Shown: piece after piece, positions 6,266-15,875 of the stretch
Position numbering within the stretch: position 1 is the stretch's first letter
How the letters are laid out: every line of letters begins with the position of its first letter
Source: a virus
Strand: one strand, 5' to 3'
IMG/VR virus record: IMGVR_UViG_3300042261_000331
Coordinates: 1-39,388 of that record
DNA: 39,388 bases
Made by a program: the position numbers and the translations under genes
Notes under the pieces: generated by a model
What the model was told of the DNA's origin: nothing
Databases searched by the model: none
The model's input: only the letters and a program-made list of their open reading frames with translations

Positions 6266-6616
6266 ATGCTAGATTTATTAGAAAAACTGAAGGATAAATA
6301 CGCTGACATAAGAGGTGAACATTCTCAGTCAGTTTCACTTGAATTAAAAGATTTACAGAAACGAATTATAGAAAACACAGAATTAGAAAAGTTTGCAATG
6401 AGTATTCCAGTGCAGAAGTTAGTTAAACAAGTCCTTAGTTATATAGAAAAGATTGATAGTTTGTGTATGGACGAGCAAGCAAAAGATGAAGTTAAATTAA
6501 ATTTATTAAAACAAAGAAAGGCTTGGATTACTGTGTTAAGGACATTATTAGGGGGTAAAAGTCAGTTAGAGGCAATTAGAGAACAGATTAAAACTTATTT
6601 AAATTTAGAGGACTAA
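6266..6616 (+). CDS. Hypothetical helical protein between portal and scaffold, 116 aa
   Basis: Almost all of the sequence looks alpha-helical, with heptad-like Leu/Ile spacing and no Gly/Pro clusters until LLGGKSQ near residue 97. Proteins at this site are sometimes scaffold helpers or capsid-associated factors, but there is no motif to name it. It starts 3 bases after the portal stop. A short non-coding gap (6617-6662) with a 4-bp cgag/ctcg hairpin follows. Confidence 0.6.
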   Translation: MLDLLEKLKDKYADIRGEHSQSVSLELKDLQKRIIENTELEKFAMSIPVQKLVKQVLSYIEKIDSLCMDEQAKDEVKLNLLKQRKAWITVLRTLLGGKSQLEAIREQIKTYLNLED

Positions 6617-6662
6617 ACCTTATGGGTTTGTCACCGAGAGTCAACTCGTAATAAAATCTTAT

Positions 6663-7517
6663 ATGTTAGAGATTAAGTCTCCCACAGAAGAATTGAAACC
6701 TGAACAACAGGCAATTCTAGACGCTATTGAAGCCGAAAAACCAAAAGTAGAGCCAGAGGTGGCGAAGCCAGAGGAAAAGGCAGAAGTAGTAAAACCAACA
6801 GAAGAAATCAAAGAGGAAGTTATGCTTCCTGATGAATCTGATGTTGAAGAAGACAACACTAGTCCTGAACGACAACCGAAGTTCGTGAGACTAGAGAAGC
6901 ATCTTAAAATTCGTGATAGAATGAAGGAATTAGAAGAAGAGTTAGCTATTTTTAAATCTAAACCTCAGACTACAATGAACGAGATTAAACAAGAAGAAGC
7001 TCTTGACGAAGTCAGAGCTTATGCTGAAGAGAACGGTTATGATGCCGAACAGACAGCAAAACTTGTTAGTTTAATAGAAAAAGGTGCTTATAGTCGTCTT
7101 GAAAAACAATTCGCTGACAAATTTAATCAGCTTAATGAAGTCGCTGAAAAAGCTAAACGAGATAATGAAGAAGTAGAGCAAGAGAAAATATGGAATAAAC
7201 AATATTCTGAACTAGTAGATAAATATTCTGATGAAAAAGAGCATATTGAGTCTATTAAGGAAAATATAAAAAATCTTGCTTTCTCTAAAGAGTTTCATCA
7301 GTCTCCATTATCTGCTGTCTATGTTTATCTAAAGGAAGTAGAAGGATTAAAACCTCCTACTAAAACTAAAACGGTGGAAAGTGGTACTGGAGGACAATCT
7401 AAAGGGGGAATTGATTATGCTCGTGTTATAGCTGACAACGACGAACAAGCAATTAAAAATATGTCTAGCGAAGAGTTTACTGAATTTCAAAAGTATATTA
7501 AATCAAATAATTTATAA
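6663..7517 (+). CDS. Putative scaffolding protein
   Basis: This 284-residue protein is very acidic at the N-terminus (Glu/Pro/Val-rich, 5-60), has coiled-coil regions (about 75-100 and 150-200) and ends in a small basic and polar segment. It sits between portal and coat, the normal position for a scaffold that templates procapsid assembly and then leaves. There is no sequence match I can name, so the call is from composition, helicity and order. Confidence 0.75.
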   Translation: MLEIKSPTEELKPEQQAILDAIEAEKPKVEPEVAKPEEKAEVVKPTEEIKEEVMLPDESDVEEDNTSPERQPKFVRLEKHLKIRDRMKELEEELAIFKSKPQTTMNEIKQEEALDEVRAYAEENGYDAEQTAKLVSLIEKGAYSRLEKQFADKFNQLNEVAEKAKRDNEEVEQEKIWNKQYSELVDKYSDEKEHIESIKENIKNLAFSKEFHQSPLSAVYVYLKEVEGLKPPTKTKTVESGTGGQSKGGIDYARVIADNDEQAIKNMSSEEFTEFQKYIKSNNL

Positions 7518-7519
7518 AT

Positions 7520-8707
7520 ATGAGTAATTCTCTAGGAAATGGTTTGCTTAACAAAGCATACTGGTCAAAGAAAATGCAGGAATATCGCAAGAAAAACTTA
7601 GTCGCAATGGCTTTGTGTGATGTTTCTGAAAAAGCTGGTTTATCAAGTGGTGATACCATTCATCGTCCTTATTCATCTGATGTTGTAGGTCAATCTTACA
7701 CTAAAGGTACTGCTTTTACCGTACAAGATGTGAGTGCAACTGATGATACCTTAACAGTATCAACTGCTCGTGTAGCTCCTTTCTATATTGATGATGTGGA
7801 CAAAATCCAAAATAGTTATTCTGCTGCTGATGAATTTAGTGGAAAGGCAATGGATAAATTAAATCGTTTCGTAGATGCTGATGTATTAGCTGAATATGCT
7901 AATGCTACATCTTACATCGATGCTGGTGATGTAGGTGGTTCTGCTGGTACTTCTATCAGCCCAGACACAACTAATATCAACAAGATCTTTACTGCTGCTG
8001 GCCGCAAATTGAATTCTTTGAATGTATCAGCTCAAAATCGTTTTGCTGTTATTGGTCCAGCTATCTTGGAAGTCTTACAGCAATATACTGCTGGTAAAGA
8101 TACTCAAATTGGCGACAAGGTAATGGAAAATGGTTATATTGGTTCACGTTTTGGTTTTGATTTGTATATTTCAAACAACTTGACTTATACAGGTACTTGG
8201 ACTCCATCTGATAACCCATCAAATGGTGAAACCTTAACCATTGGTGGTGTTACTTTCACTTTTGTTTCTACTATCGGGACAACTGCTGGAAATGTGTTAC
8301 AGACTACCAATACTGCTACTACCATTGCTAATTTGGTAGATTTGATTAATAATCCAACTTCAACTACTGCTAACCACGTTGCCTTATCATCTGCACAAAA
8401 AGCCGCTTTAGAGGGTTTGGTGGCAACTGATGGAACTACTTATATGTCTTTGGTTGGTCCTGGTTTAGGAGAGACAGTTGGTGGTGGTACTGCTCAAGGA
8501 ACTTGGTCAGCTGAAATTGTACACTTATTGTTCGGTCAAAAAGGTGCTACTGCACTTGTGATGCAGAAAGAACCTAGCGTTGAAATCAAAGATGTATCTG
8601 ACAAATTAGGCAAGAACTTTGCTCCTTGGATGCTCTATGGCTTAAAGACTTGGAACAACAATAAAGATATGTTGGTTGATGGTCGCATTTTGGCAACTTC
8701 ACTTTAA
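7520..8707 (+). CDS. Major capsid (coat) protein
   Basis: The 395-residue protein follows the scaffold. Its N-terminal and central parts look like a HK97-fold coat of the P22-type group: long N-arm helix, GDTIHRPYSS, FYIDDVDKIQ, then helix and P-domain. Residues about 222-330 are Thr/Gly/Asn-rich beta sequence (ETLTIGGVTFTFV) that interrupts the fold and resembles a surface insertion domain. The end VDGRILATSL is typical of coat C-termini. Some AAC/ATC/TAC-type codons are more frequent than in neighbours, as expected for a highly expressed gene. Confidence 0.85.
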   Translation: MSNSLGNGLLNKAYWSKKMQEYRKKNLVAMALCDVSEKAGLSSGDTIHRPYSSDVVGQSYTKGTAFTVQDVSATDDTLTVSTARVAPFYIDDVDKIQNSYSAADEFSGKAMDKLNRFVDADVLAEYANATSYIDAGDVGGSAGTSISPDTTNINKIFTAAGRKLNSLNVSAQNRFAVIGPAILEVLQQYTAGKDTQIGDKVMENGYIGSRFGFDLYISNNLTYTGTWTPSDNPSNGETLTIGGVTFTFVSTIGTTAGNVLQTTNTATTIANLVDLINNPTSTTANHVALSSAQKAALEGLVATDGTTYMSLVGPGLGETVGGGTAQGTWSAEIVHLLFGQKGATALVMQKEPSVEIKDVSDKLGKNFAPWMLYGLKTWNNNKDMLVDGRILATSL

Positions 8708-8728
8708 TTCACATTTTAACATAAAGCT

Positions 8729-9148
8729 ATGAAATACGTTTTTCCAGTTGTTGCAGTAGTAGCATTGGTGTTGGGTGTGATAAATATTTTGCCAAATGAT
8801 GTATTAGGTGGTCAGTATAATACTAATTATTCTGTGTTTGGTGCAGGCTTACAGGCTAAGGGAACATCTACAATGGAAAATTTGACTGTATCTGGTACTT
8901 TTACTCCTGCCACTTTAGAAGGATATGTTACTTCTTCATTGTCTACTTTGACAGTTAGTGGAGCTAGTGCATTAGGGACTGTCACCATGAGTGGTATTAC
9001 TACTTCTAGTGATTTTGTTTCAACTGATGATGTAGTTGTAGATGGGAGTGCTTGTGTAAAAGTTAGTACAATTTATTATACTTTGACTCCTTCAACAACA
9101 AATAACCAACTTTGGACTTGGACTTCCTCAACATCTCCTTGTTTATAA
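8729..9148 (+). CDS. Putative exported or membrane-anchored LTVSG-repeat protein
   Basis: Residues 5-22 are strongly hydrophobic after a short MKY start, which gives a signal peptide or membrane anchor. The rest is Ser/Thr/Gly-rich beta sequence with repeated LTVSG-type strands (ENLTVSGTF, STLTVSGASAL, TMSGITTS), as in fibre and trimeric adhesin stalks. The last 30 residues hold two Cys that could pair. It lies just after the coat gene, where decoration proteins are usual, yet the export signal is unexpected for a virion part. Function unknown. Confidence 0.65.
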   Translation: MKYVFPVVAVVALVLGVINILPNDVLGGQYNTNYSVFGAGLQAKGTSTMENLTVSGTFTPATLEGYVTSSLSTLTVSGASALGTVTMSGITTSSDFVSTDDVVVDGSACVKVSTIYYTLTPSTTNNQLWTWTSSTSPCL

Positions 9149-9154
9149 GTTCTC

Positions 9155-9179
9155 AATACTCCTCTTTATGGGGAGTATT
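9155..9179 (+). other. Intercistronic hairpin after the LTVSG-repeat gene
   Basis: aatactcc (9155-9162) pairs perfectly with ggagtatt (9172-9179) around a short loop. No T-run follows (acagag), so it is not a classic terminator. It could stabilise or delimit the mRNA end of the head genes. Similar hairpins occur at 18903-18935 and 25974-25998. Confidence 0.6.
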
Positions 9180-9206
9180 ACAGAGTTTATTAACTAAATT
9201 TAATCT

Positions 9207-9602
9207 ATGGACAATTCTAATTTCACAAAAGTAATTCGTTCGTCAGCTATTTTAACAAATAGTTATGTAGCTGCAACAGTTTTAGGAGGAGGTAAAGATG
9301 AAGGTAGAGTAGCTGAATATAATCAATTAGCTGCCTATTTTTATTATACAAAAGGTTCTTTGACTTCATTAGAAGTTAAGATAGAGAGTTCTCTGGATGG
9401 GACCAATTATGTTCAAGAAACCAATATTGCTGTTTCTGGTGCTACCATCACAATGAATAAAGGTGAATTTACTACTACTGAGGATGGTAATTTCAAGATT
9501 ACAATGCCAATGTCAGCAAAGTTTGTTAAAATTAGTGCCAAAGGGACTGGGACTTTAACAAGTTCATTATTAGGAATTGAAGCAATGCTACAATATGTCT
9601 AA
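9207..9602 (+). CDS. Virion protein, all-beta, 131 aa
   Basis: A beta-rich protein with SLTSLEVKIESSLDGTNYVQE and a later VKISAKGTGTLTSSLLGIEAMLQYV. This pattern is common in small phage neck, decoration or fibre-tip proteins that measure a sample-like signal with strand pairs. No named family. The end overlaps the start of the coiled-coil gene (ATGTCTAA), so translation is coupled. Confidence 0.6.
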   Translation: MDNSNFTKVIRSSAILTNSYVAATVLGGGKDEGRVAEYNQLAAYFYYTKGSLTSLEVKIESSLDGTNYVQETNIAVSGATITMNKGEFTTTEDGNFKITMPMSAKFVKISAKGTGTLTSSLLGIEAMLQYV

Positions 9603-10431
9603 ATCTTACTCTAATTTTTCTACTAAACAATTAAGAAGTGAAAAAACTGATTTATTACAGCAAATTTCTTATTATTCAGAAAAATTGAATGAAGCGGAGG
9701 AACAGAGTAAAAAAATAGTAGATAAAAGCAAAGAATTAGAAGAAATTACTAGTAAATACGATTTATTGAAAGAAGGGTATGCTAAATTAGCTGAATTAAA
9801 AGCTAAAGAAGAAAATAAACATCAAGAATTATTATTTGAATTACCTAAAATAGAGGAAAAAGTTAAGATTACAGAGCAGTTACTCTTAAATGTTAATAGA
9901 AACGGAGAACAAGAGGTAGAAAAATATAAAGAAATTATATCTAAATTACAAAGTAAAGAGTTAAAATTATCTAATGATGTAAAAGAGGTAGAAAAAAATC
10001 TTAGTTTAATTAACAATGAACTTAATGATAAAAAAATAGAGTTAGATAAAGTATTTAAAGATAATGAATATCAGAAAAAACAACTTGACTTATTGAAAGC
10101 TAAAGAAAAAGATTTAAAAGAGTCAATAAAACAATTAGAAAGTAAAATAAAAGAAAAAATTTCTGAATTTGAGTCTATTTTGAATGAAGTAATAAACATA
10201 AAACAAGATTTAGAGACTTTAAAATCTGAAAAGGTGGCGTTAATAGATGAAATATCGGAAAAACAAAATAAATTTACTTCCGAAATCAATTTAAAAGAAG
10301 AAAATTTAGCAAAAAGAGAAGCTGAAGTGAGCAAAAGAGAACTTTTGTTAGATTCAAAGAAAACAGATTTAATGACAGCAAAAAAAGGTTTGGAAAAATA
10401 TTTGAACAAACCATTAGATATCATAATTTAG
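9595..10431 (+). CDS. Coiled-coil protein, 278 aa
   Basis: Nearly the entire product is one long coiled coil (Lys/Glu/Leu heptads from about 10 to 255), ending KGLEKYLNKPLDIII. Such rods in a fibre cluster may be stalks or chaperones. An earlier in-frame ATG at 9577 exists, but 9595 carries the AATATG context and overlaps the previous stop by eight bases. The antisense frame is open only because of the A-rich codon use. Confidence 0.7.
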   Translation: MSKSYSNFSTKQLRSEKTDLLQQISYYSEKLNEAEEQSKKIVDKSKELEEITSKYDLLKEGYAKLAELKAKEENKHQELLFELPKIEEKVKITEQLLLNVNRNGEQEVEKYKEIISKLQSKELKLSNDVKEVEKNLSLINNELNDKKIELDKVFKDNEYQKKQLDLLKAKEKDLKESIKQLESKIKEKISEFESILNEVINIKQDLETLKSEKVALIDEISEKQNKFTSEINLKEENLAKREAEVSKRELLLDSKKTDLMTAKKGLEKYLNKPLDIII

Positions 10432-10432
10432 T

Positions 10433-10696
10433 ATGTCATACCATAATAAAGGTGGGGTTGACCCAGTAGGATTGAAAGATAAGTTGGGATTACCAATAAA
10501 TCCTGCAACTGAAGATACTTTAGTATCTGTAGCTGGTATGATTACCTCAGCTTACGATTACTTTTCTATTACTCGTACTAGTGGATATATAACCTCAATG
10601 ATATTTAAAACTGGTGGTTCTGGTGGTACAACTGTAGCAACAATAACAATAGCAAGAGATATTGATAATTATATAACTTCAATAACCAAAACATAG
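10433..10696 (+). CDS. Small virion-region protein, 87 aa
   Basis: It starts MSYHNKGGVDPVGLKDKLGLPINPATEDTL; PATEDTL-like segments occur in many phage fibre-associated proteins. Thr/Ile/Ser beta sequence follows (SITRTSGYITSMIFKTGGSG). It begins one base after the coiled-coil stop and ends one base before the giant fibre gene, so it is probably an accessory of the fibre. Confidence 0.6.
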   Translation: MSYHNKGGVDPVGLKDKLGLPINPATEDTLVSVAGMITSAYDYFSITRTSGYITSMIFKTGGSGGTTVATITIARDIDNYITSITKT

Positions 10697-10697
10697 T

Positions 10698-13600
10698 GTG
10701 GCAGTTCTAATCACAAAACAAGATAGCAATTTCTCTGATTCAAATAACTTCTATGAAGTGGAAACTTTTAATTTAGGATTGTCTGCAGCTGTTAATGGTT
10801 CAGCGTTGACTCTCGCAACTGCTAGAAACATCAATGTTACTTTTGCTCACGCTGGTAATGTACAAGGTGTTGTTTTATGTCTTAGTACGACTGCAATGAC
10901 TAGTAGAGCAATACACGTTGCTTTGGAAGAATATCAAGCAATTACTTCAGTTGACTATACTACTGATACTTTTACTAAAAACTCTCACGGATTATTAGAT
11001 AATGATATAGTCACTTTCTCTACAACAGGAACTCTCCCAGGTGGAATGTCGACTACTACAAGATATTATGTAGTTTCTTCAGCTACGAATACTTTTAAAA
11101 TTTCTACTACTTTAGGTGGTTCTGCCCTTAATTTAACATCCAATGGTACAGGTACTCATACTGTTGGCGTTCAAAGAGCTTATCATTCAGCAACTGTCGC
11201 CGAGATAACTAATGGAGATAATATACAAACAGGAACTTATAAACATCGTGGCACTTATATTACTCCGATTACTTTTGATGCTCCTTATGCAGTTGATACT
11301 ACCATGGGGAAATGGAGATTAAAAATAATGCACGGTTCAGGCTCTGGGACTTGGAATGCTTTTAGTTCTGACCTTGTAACTCCAACTAATATTTCTTACG
11401 CAATTTGGTGTGATAATATCAAATCGTTTTCTACAGGGAATGATATAATTATAGTCAAAAATTACTTAACGATTGACCAAAATGTTACTCTGAGTTCTAC
11501 AACTGCTTCTGGTGATGCTACTAATACTACTTCTGTTTGGATTTGTTCAAATGTTCAGAATATGGATAGGTATGATGTTGCCTATTTAAGGTGGTCTAAA
11601 ACACCAGCAGCTTCGTATTCTTTCTCTTACCCAGGTTCTATTTTTATGGCTTTAGGTGGAGGAATAGAAATTGGCAATGAAAATTCTACTACGGTTACAA
11701 TTTCTAACGCAAATCCTGGAGTAGTAACTTGGATTGACCATGGAATGGTAGCTAATCAGATGGTTAGATTTACTTCAACAGGAACTCTCCCAGATGGTCT
11801 TTCTGCTTCTCAAGGGTTTTATTATTATGTTAAGAATGTAATCAATTCATATTCGTTTACTTTATCTGCTACTCCTGGTGGAGCAGAGATCGACACCACA
11901 GGAACTCAATCAGGTATCCATACTGTTTATTATGGAGCAATTCCAACTGCTCAAAGAGCTATTTGGTATCAATCAGAAGCTACCTCTTCGTCTATCGGGG
12001 CAATTCATAGTCCATCTTTAAATGCTTCGTATACTCCACAACACGGTTCTACTTTTATAGTTTGTGGGCAGAAACCAAAATTTGAATACACAACTCTTAC
12101 TGCTCAAGCTGATATTGGTGCAAGTTCTTTAACTGTTGCTGATGCTGTTGACTGGGTAAATGGAGACCAAATAGTTATAGGTAAGCAAGATGTTTTGGGG
12201 CAAGGAGACACAACAGTATATACTGTTTCAAGTGTTGTTGGAAACACGATTAATTTAACAGGAACAATTGCTTCTTATAATAGATTAATCGGAGCAACAG
12301 TAATGCGTTTAGATAATCACGGTGTTAAGATGTATTCTGGGTATGGATATAAATTTAATTATTTGTTCAATCCAGCAAATTTAATTTTACAAGGTGCGGA
12401 CCTTTATAATTTTTCTATTTACCAGGCTGGAGTTAATTATTATTATCTTTTAGCATCTCTTTTAACAGCTTACAGAAGTAAACATTTATTTAATAATTTA
12501 GTCTGTCCTGCTACATATAATGCAAGTAATGCAATTTTAGGTTATTATTTACCTCCACCAGATGGAGCAGAAATGACAAAAACTTATTATTGGAGATTAG
12601 CCCCTTATCAGTATCTTTATTATCGCTCTTCTTCAGGGTTTACTTCTGGTTATTTTGATGTTCACGATAATCGTATTTTAAGTAAATATACACAATTGAC
12701 TAACTATGTAACAGGTGGTAATGGTTCTTTAAATGCAAAATGGAGAAATTATAATAATTCTTGGGAAAATGGTTCAGCTGGATACGCTCAAATGATTTTG
12801 CACGGACTTAGTTGCGAACATTATAATAATCTTTATTGGGGTGGAGCTGGTGTAGCAGTTGGACAATTTGTAAATCCAGTTAAACTTCAAAATAATACTT
12901 ATTCTAAGTGTACATACGGACTTAATTTTCTTGCGAATGTAACTGTTAATTGTGTAGAAAGTGATTCAATTTTTTCAAGTAATACTTATGATGTAGGATT
13001 TGCTGATTCCGCTTTAATAAGTTATGTACTTAATTCTCCAACAGGAACTTTAACCTTTGATGAAACCTATCTCGCTGATACAGTAGTAGGCACACGTTTA
13101 AGTGTACAAAGCGAGAACGATACAACGGACATTGATTACACTATAAATACTTTCGGTAAGTTAGTAAAAACAGGTACAGGTCTTGCTGATACAACTTGTC
13201 GTACAGCAGGGGGGTTCGCCTTAAGAATGGAGCCGTTAAGTGGAACAGAACAAGCTACCTTTTCAACAGTAGGGCAACCAACTGGTAATATCCAAAACAA
13301 GACAATGTCTATTAATGTTTGGGTTAAGATTAACAATGCTAATTATTATGCTGGTACTGATTATCAACTTCCTAGACTTACTGTGACTTATGATGTAGAC
13401 CAGACTGCTTCTTGCACAGCCGCTTCTCATACTGATTGGCAATTACTTCCTGTTCCTATTACTCCAAAAACAACTACTGGTGGTATCACTATTACACTTT
13501 CAGGTATGACTGACGCTACAAGTACTGACCGCTATATTTATTGGGATGACGCTGATGTTCAGCTTCCCTCAGGTCATTCGTTTAACTCTGGTTCTCTAGA

Positions 13601-13772
13601 TAACTGGTTGTATGGACTTCCGATTACTCCTTTTTACGCCAATTCAATTTCTCCTTTGTCGTTCTTTACTGCTAACACTTCGGTTGACTATGGTGATGGA
13701 ACAATCGGAGAACTTTTAAAAATGACTGAAAAAAAGGTAGATGATAATACAATAATCCCTGGACTTTTATAA
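10698..13772 (+). CDS. Large beta-helical tail fibre / receptor-binding protein
   Basis: The 1,024-residue protein uses a GTG start, giving MAVLITKQDS. It contains two related domains (about 95-160 and 335-410) sharing the pattern HG-L/M...V-FT-TGTLP-G...YYV...F-S-T-GG. A DWVNGDQIVIGK segment of G8-like type follows near 485, then a long Asn/Tyr/Gly-rich region suited to a right-handed beta-helix, and a C-terminal beta domain around SGMTDATSTDRYIYWDDADVQ. It should be a host-binding fibre or tailspike; no catalytic residues can be assigned. Confidence 0.7.
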   Translation: MAVLITKQDSNFSDSNNFYEVETFNLGLSAAVNGSALTLATARNINVTFAHAGNVQGVVLCLSTTAMTSRAIHVALEEYQAITSVDYTTDTFTKNSHGLLDNDIVTFSTTGTLPGGMSTTTRYYVVSSATNTFKISTTLGGSALNLTSNGTGTHTVGVQRAYHSATVAEITNGDNIQTGTYKHRGTYITPITFDAPYAVDTTMGKWRLKIMHGSGSGTWNAFSSDLVTPTNISYAIWCDNIKSFSTGNDIIIVKNYLTIDQNVTLSSTTASGDATNTTSVWICSNVQNMDRYDVAYLRWSKTPAASYSFSYPGSIFMALGGGIEIGNENSTTVTISNANPGVVTWIDHGMVANQMVRFTSTGTLPDGLSASQGFYYYVKNVINSYSFTLSATPGGAEIDTTGTQSGIHTVYYGAIPTAQRAIWYQSEATSSSIGAIHSPSLNASYTPQHGSTFIVCGQKPKFEYTTLTAQADIGASSLTVADAVDWVNGDQIVIGKQDVLGQGDTTVYTVSSVVGNTINLTGTIASYNRLIGATVMRLDNHGVKMYSGYGYKFNYLFNPANLILQGADLYNFSIYQAGVNYYYLLASLLTAYRSKHLFNNLVCPATYNASNAILGYYLPPPDGAEMTKTYYWRLAPYQYLYYRSSSGFTSGYFDVHDNRILSKYTQLTNYVTGGNGSLNAKWRNYNNSWENGSAGYAQMILHGLSCEHYNNLYWGGAGVAVGQFVNPVKLQNNTYSKCTYGLNFLANVTVNCVESDSIFSSNTYDVGFADSALISYVLNSPTGTLTFDETYLADTVVGTRLSVQSENDTTDIDYTINTFGKLVKTGTGLADTTCRTAGGFALRMEPLSGTEQATFSTVGQPTGNIQNKTMSINVWVKINNANYYAGTDYQLPRLTVTYDVDQTASCTAASHTDWQLLPVPITPKTTTGGITITLSGMTDATSTDRYIYWDDADVQLPSGHSFNSGSLDNWLYGLPITPFYANSISPLSFFTANTSVDYGDGTIGELLKMTEKKVDDNTIIPGLL

Positions 13773-13773
13773 T

Positions 13774-14598
13774 ATGGCGGATAATCAAAGAAATAGAATA
13801 ATAGTGTTTGGAGATGGTGACTTAGCTTTCGTAGCTTGGTGTGATTTAGATAATATTTTTACAGGAGATAATATTTTTAGAGTAGATTCAGAAACAGCTT
13901 TTTCTATTGAAAATACAAATGGTTATAAAGTTATTGATATTGATACAGTGAATGAATGGTTTAAAGTTGGTGCTGACCCAACTGCAGATAACACTGATGC
14001 TCTTACTTCAGCTTATTTTACTCGTAACCAGAATGGATACCACGCTGTTAATGTAATCAATGTAAATGACGGTGGTAGTGCTAGTGCTGATTTAGTTCTT
14101 TTAAACGACTCTGATACAAATTATGGTGAAATTGGTCTTAATAGCACAAATTATTCAGATGCTAGTTATGCTTTTTTTACTCCTGATAGTTTTGTAGCTT
14201 ATGGGGTAGATGGTGATACTTTTGTAGGTACGGGGAATAGTGCTAAGAAAATTTACTTTTTTGTTGGTGATTTAGCAGATGCTAGTTCAGTAAGAGGATA
14301 TATTGATACAGACGGGCTTCATATGCCAGTTATTTCACCGTTGTCTATAAAGACTGATAATTACACCGCCCAAACTACTGATGAAGTAATAGAACTTTCT
14401 GTAAGTGGTAAGACTATTACCTTACCAACTGCTTCTGTTACTGGTAAAAAATATGTTATAATTAATTCAAGTTCAGGAGATATCACAGTTTCTTCTGCCA
14501 GTGTGATAGGAAATACTGGTTCTGACACTTCACTTACAGTAGGGACGGGGAATGCTACAACATTAATTTCTAATGGTACTCAATGGAGAATAATTTAA
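13774..14598 (+). CDS. Tail fibre-like protein with beta C-terminal domain, 274 aa
   Basis: The last ~80 residues form a recognisable phage fibre-tip pattern: TDEVIELSVSGKTITLPTAS, then KYVIINSSSGDITV, ending NGTQWRII. The same C-terminal domain recurs in the protein at 15872-16285. The N-terminal part is Asp/Asn-rich with short strands (NTNGYKVIDIDTVNEWFKVG). Likely a short fibre or fibre-associated protein. Confidence 0.7.
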   Translation: MADNQRNRIIVFGDGDLAFVAWCDLDNIFTGDNIFRVDSETAFSIENTNGYKVIDIDTVNEWFKVGADPTADNTDALTSAYFTRNQNGYHAVNVINVNDGGSASADLVLLNDSDTNYGEIGLNSTNYSDASYAFFTPDSFVAYGVDGDTFVGTGNSAKKIYFFVGDLADASSVRGYIDTDGLHMPVISPLSIKTDNYTAQTTDEVIELSVSGKTITLPTASVTGKKYVIINSSSGDITVSSASVIGNTGSDTSLTVGTGNATTLISNGTQWRII

Positions 14599-14599
14599 T

Positions 14600-15664
14600 A
14601 TGTCATATTTTCAATCAACAAAAATAACAGATTCTAACGGGGTAGCACAAGGCGTATTAATGGAAGATAATACACTTACTTCTCGTTCTTATTATCAAGC
14701 AATGGGGGAAGGAGATGTCGCTAATCACCGTTCTTGGTCAAAAATTGGTTTTACTCCGACAATGAATACCACTGAAAGTGATGTGTGGGGTTTAGGAGGA
14801 GTATATGTTTGGCCTACTACTGCTAGTCAATGGGATGTTATTTCAAGTAGTGCTAATGACGCAGGTACTTCAATTAAATCTGGGACATCAACAGGAGGTT
14901 CTACAACAACTTTAATTGACTCTGGGGCTAACTTTACTGGGGCAACAGCAGTAGCAATAGGTGATTGTGTTGTTTTGGATAAATCAGGAACAACTCCAGA
15001 ATGGGGTTATGTGTCATCAGTAGATAGTGCTACTCAACTAACAATATCAGGAGGTTTTTCATTAGGTGGGACAGGTTCAGGCAGAGCTTATAATATTGTT
15101 GATACTTCTGCTGCGACTGGTGCTCAAGTTGTTAAAATTAATTATCTTGATGGAAGTTATAATGAAAAAAACGAAATCGTGATACTCAATGGTTTAAGTG
15201 CTGTAAATACAGTAAATACTGATTTTTTTAGAGTAAATTCATTTAGAATAATTGGTGCTGGTTCTTTAAAATATACAGTAGGTAATGTTTCTCTAAGAAT
15301 AGCTGGTGGTGCAAATACTTATTCTTATATCCAGGCAAAATATACCAGAGCAAGAAATTCAATTTATACTGTCCCTGTAGGAAAAACTGTATATGTAACT
15401 CAATATTCTGCTTCATATTCAACTACAGGTAACGCTAATAAAGAATACGCTAGACTTTATACTCGTGCTAATATAGAACCAGATACTCGGTTTCAAACTG
15501 ACGGAATATTCTATGCTTATACTGAAGTAGCAATGCAAAACTCTACAATCGTTATTCCTCTTGAAATTCCAACAAAACTTCCTGCTAAAACAGATATTAA
15601 AATAAGTGGTGTCGCCACTGCCTCTGGCGTCGCTTCCATAGTTTTAAGGGGTTGGATTGAATAA
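14600..15664 (+). CDS. Beta-rich virion protein, 354 aa
   Basis: Gly/Ser/Thr-rich with GTSTGGSTTTLIDSGANF, a loop-rich stretch common in phage baseplate and fibre proteins, then a compact C-terminal domain (YTVPVGKTVYVTQYSAS, TKLPAKTDIKISGVATAS). The C-terminal half resembles small host-interaction domains appended to fibres. No enzyme motif. Confidence 0.65.
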   Translation: MSYFQSTKITDSNGVAQGVLMEDNTLTSRSYYQAMGEGDVANHRSWSKIGFTPTMNTTESDVWGLGGVYVWPTTASQWDVISSSANDAGTSIKSGTSTGGSTTTLIDSGANFTGATAVAIGDCVVLDKSGTTPEWGYVSSVDSATQLTISGGFSLGGTGSGRAYNIVDTSAATGAQVVKINYLDGSYNEKNEIVILNGLSAVNTVNTDFFRVNSFRIIGAGSLKYTVGNVSLRIAGGANTYSYIQAKYTRARNSIYTVPVGKTVYVTQYSASYSTTGNANKEYARLYTRANIEPDTRFQTDGIFYAYTEVAMQNSTIVIPLEIPTKLPAKTDIKISGVATASGVASIVLRGWIE

Positions 15665-15668
15665 TTAT

Positions 15669-15875
15669 ATGAACATAGTAACCATAAATAAAAAAGAGTA
15701 TCTTCAAGTAGAAGAAGGTAAAAAACTTGTTAGAGAAAATCTAATATCAAAAGAACAACTAGTTAATGAGAGAGAAATGTTAAGAAACAATAAACGAAGA
15801 CACCAGGATGAAATTGATGAAATAAATATAAAAGTAAATGAATTAACAGAATTAATCAATTTATTTAAAGTATGA
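15669..15875 (+). CDS. Small coiled-coil protein, 68 aa
   Basis: It begins MNIVTINKKEYLQ, then forms a charged helix through the rest (REMLRNNKRRHQDEIDEINIKVNELTELINLF). An upstream ATG at 15657 overlaps the preceding stop; 15669 has the standard TTATATG context. Its TGA overlaps the next ATG (ATGA). Possibly a fibre-assembly helper; function unknown. Confidence 0.55.
   Translation: MNIVTINKKEYLQVEEGKKLVRENLISKEQLVNEREMLRNNKRRHQDEIDEINIKVNELTELINLFKV

Noticed and set aside
8183-8509. Separate gene inside the coat
   Set aside because: The frame is continuous with coat sequence on both sides and there is no start context.
10071-10424. 117-aa leftward ORF opposite the coiled-coil gene
   Set aside because: It is open only because the sense gene is Lys/Glu-rich (few antisense stops) and has no start context.
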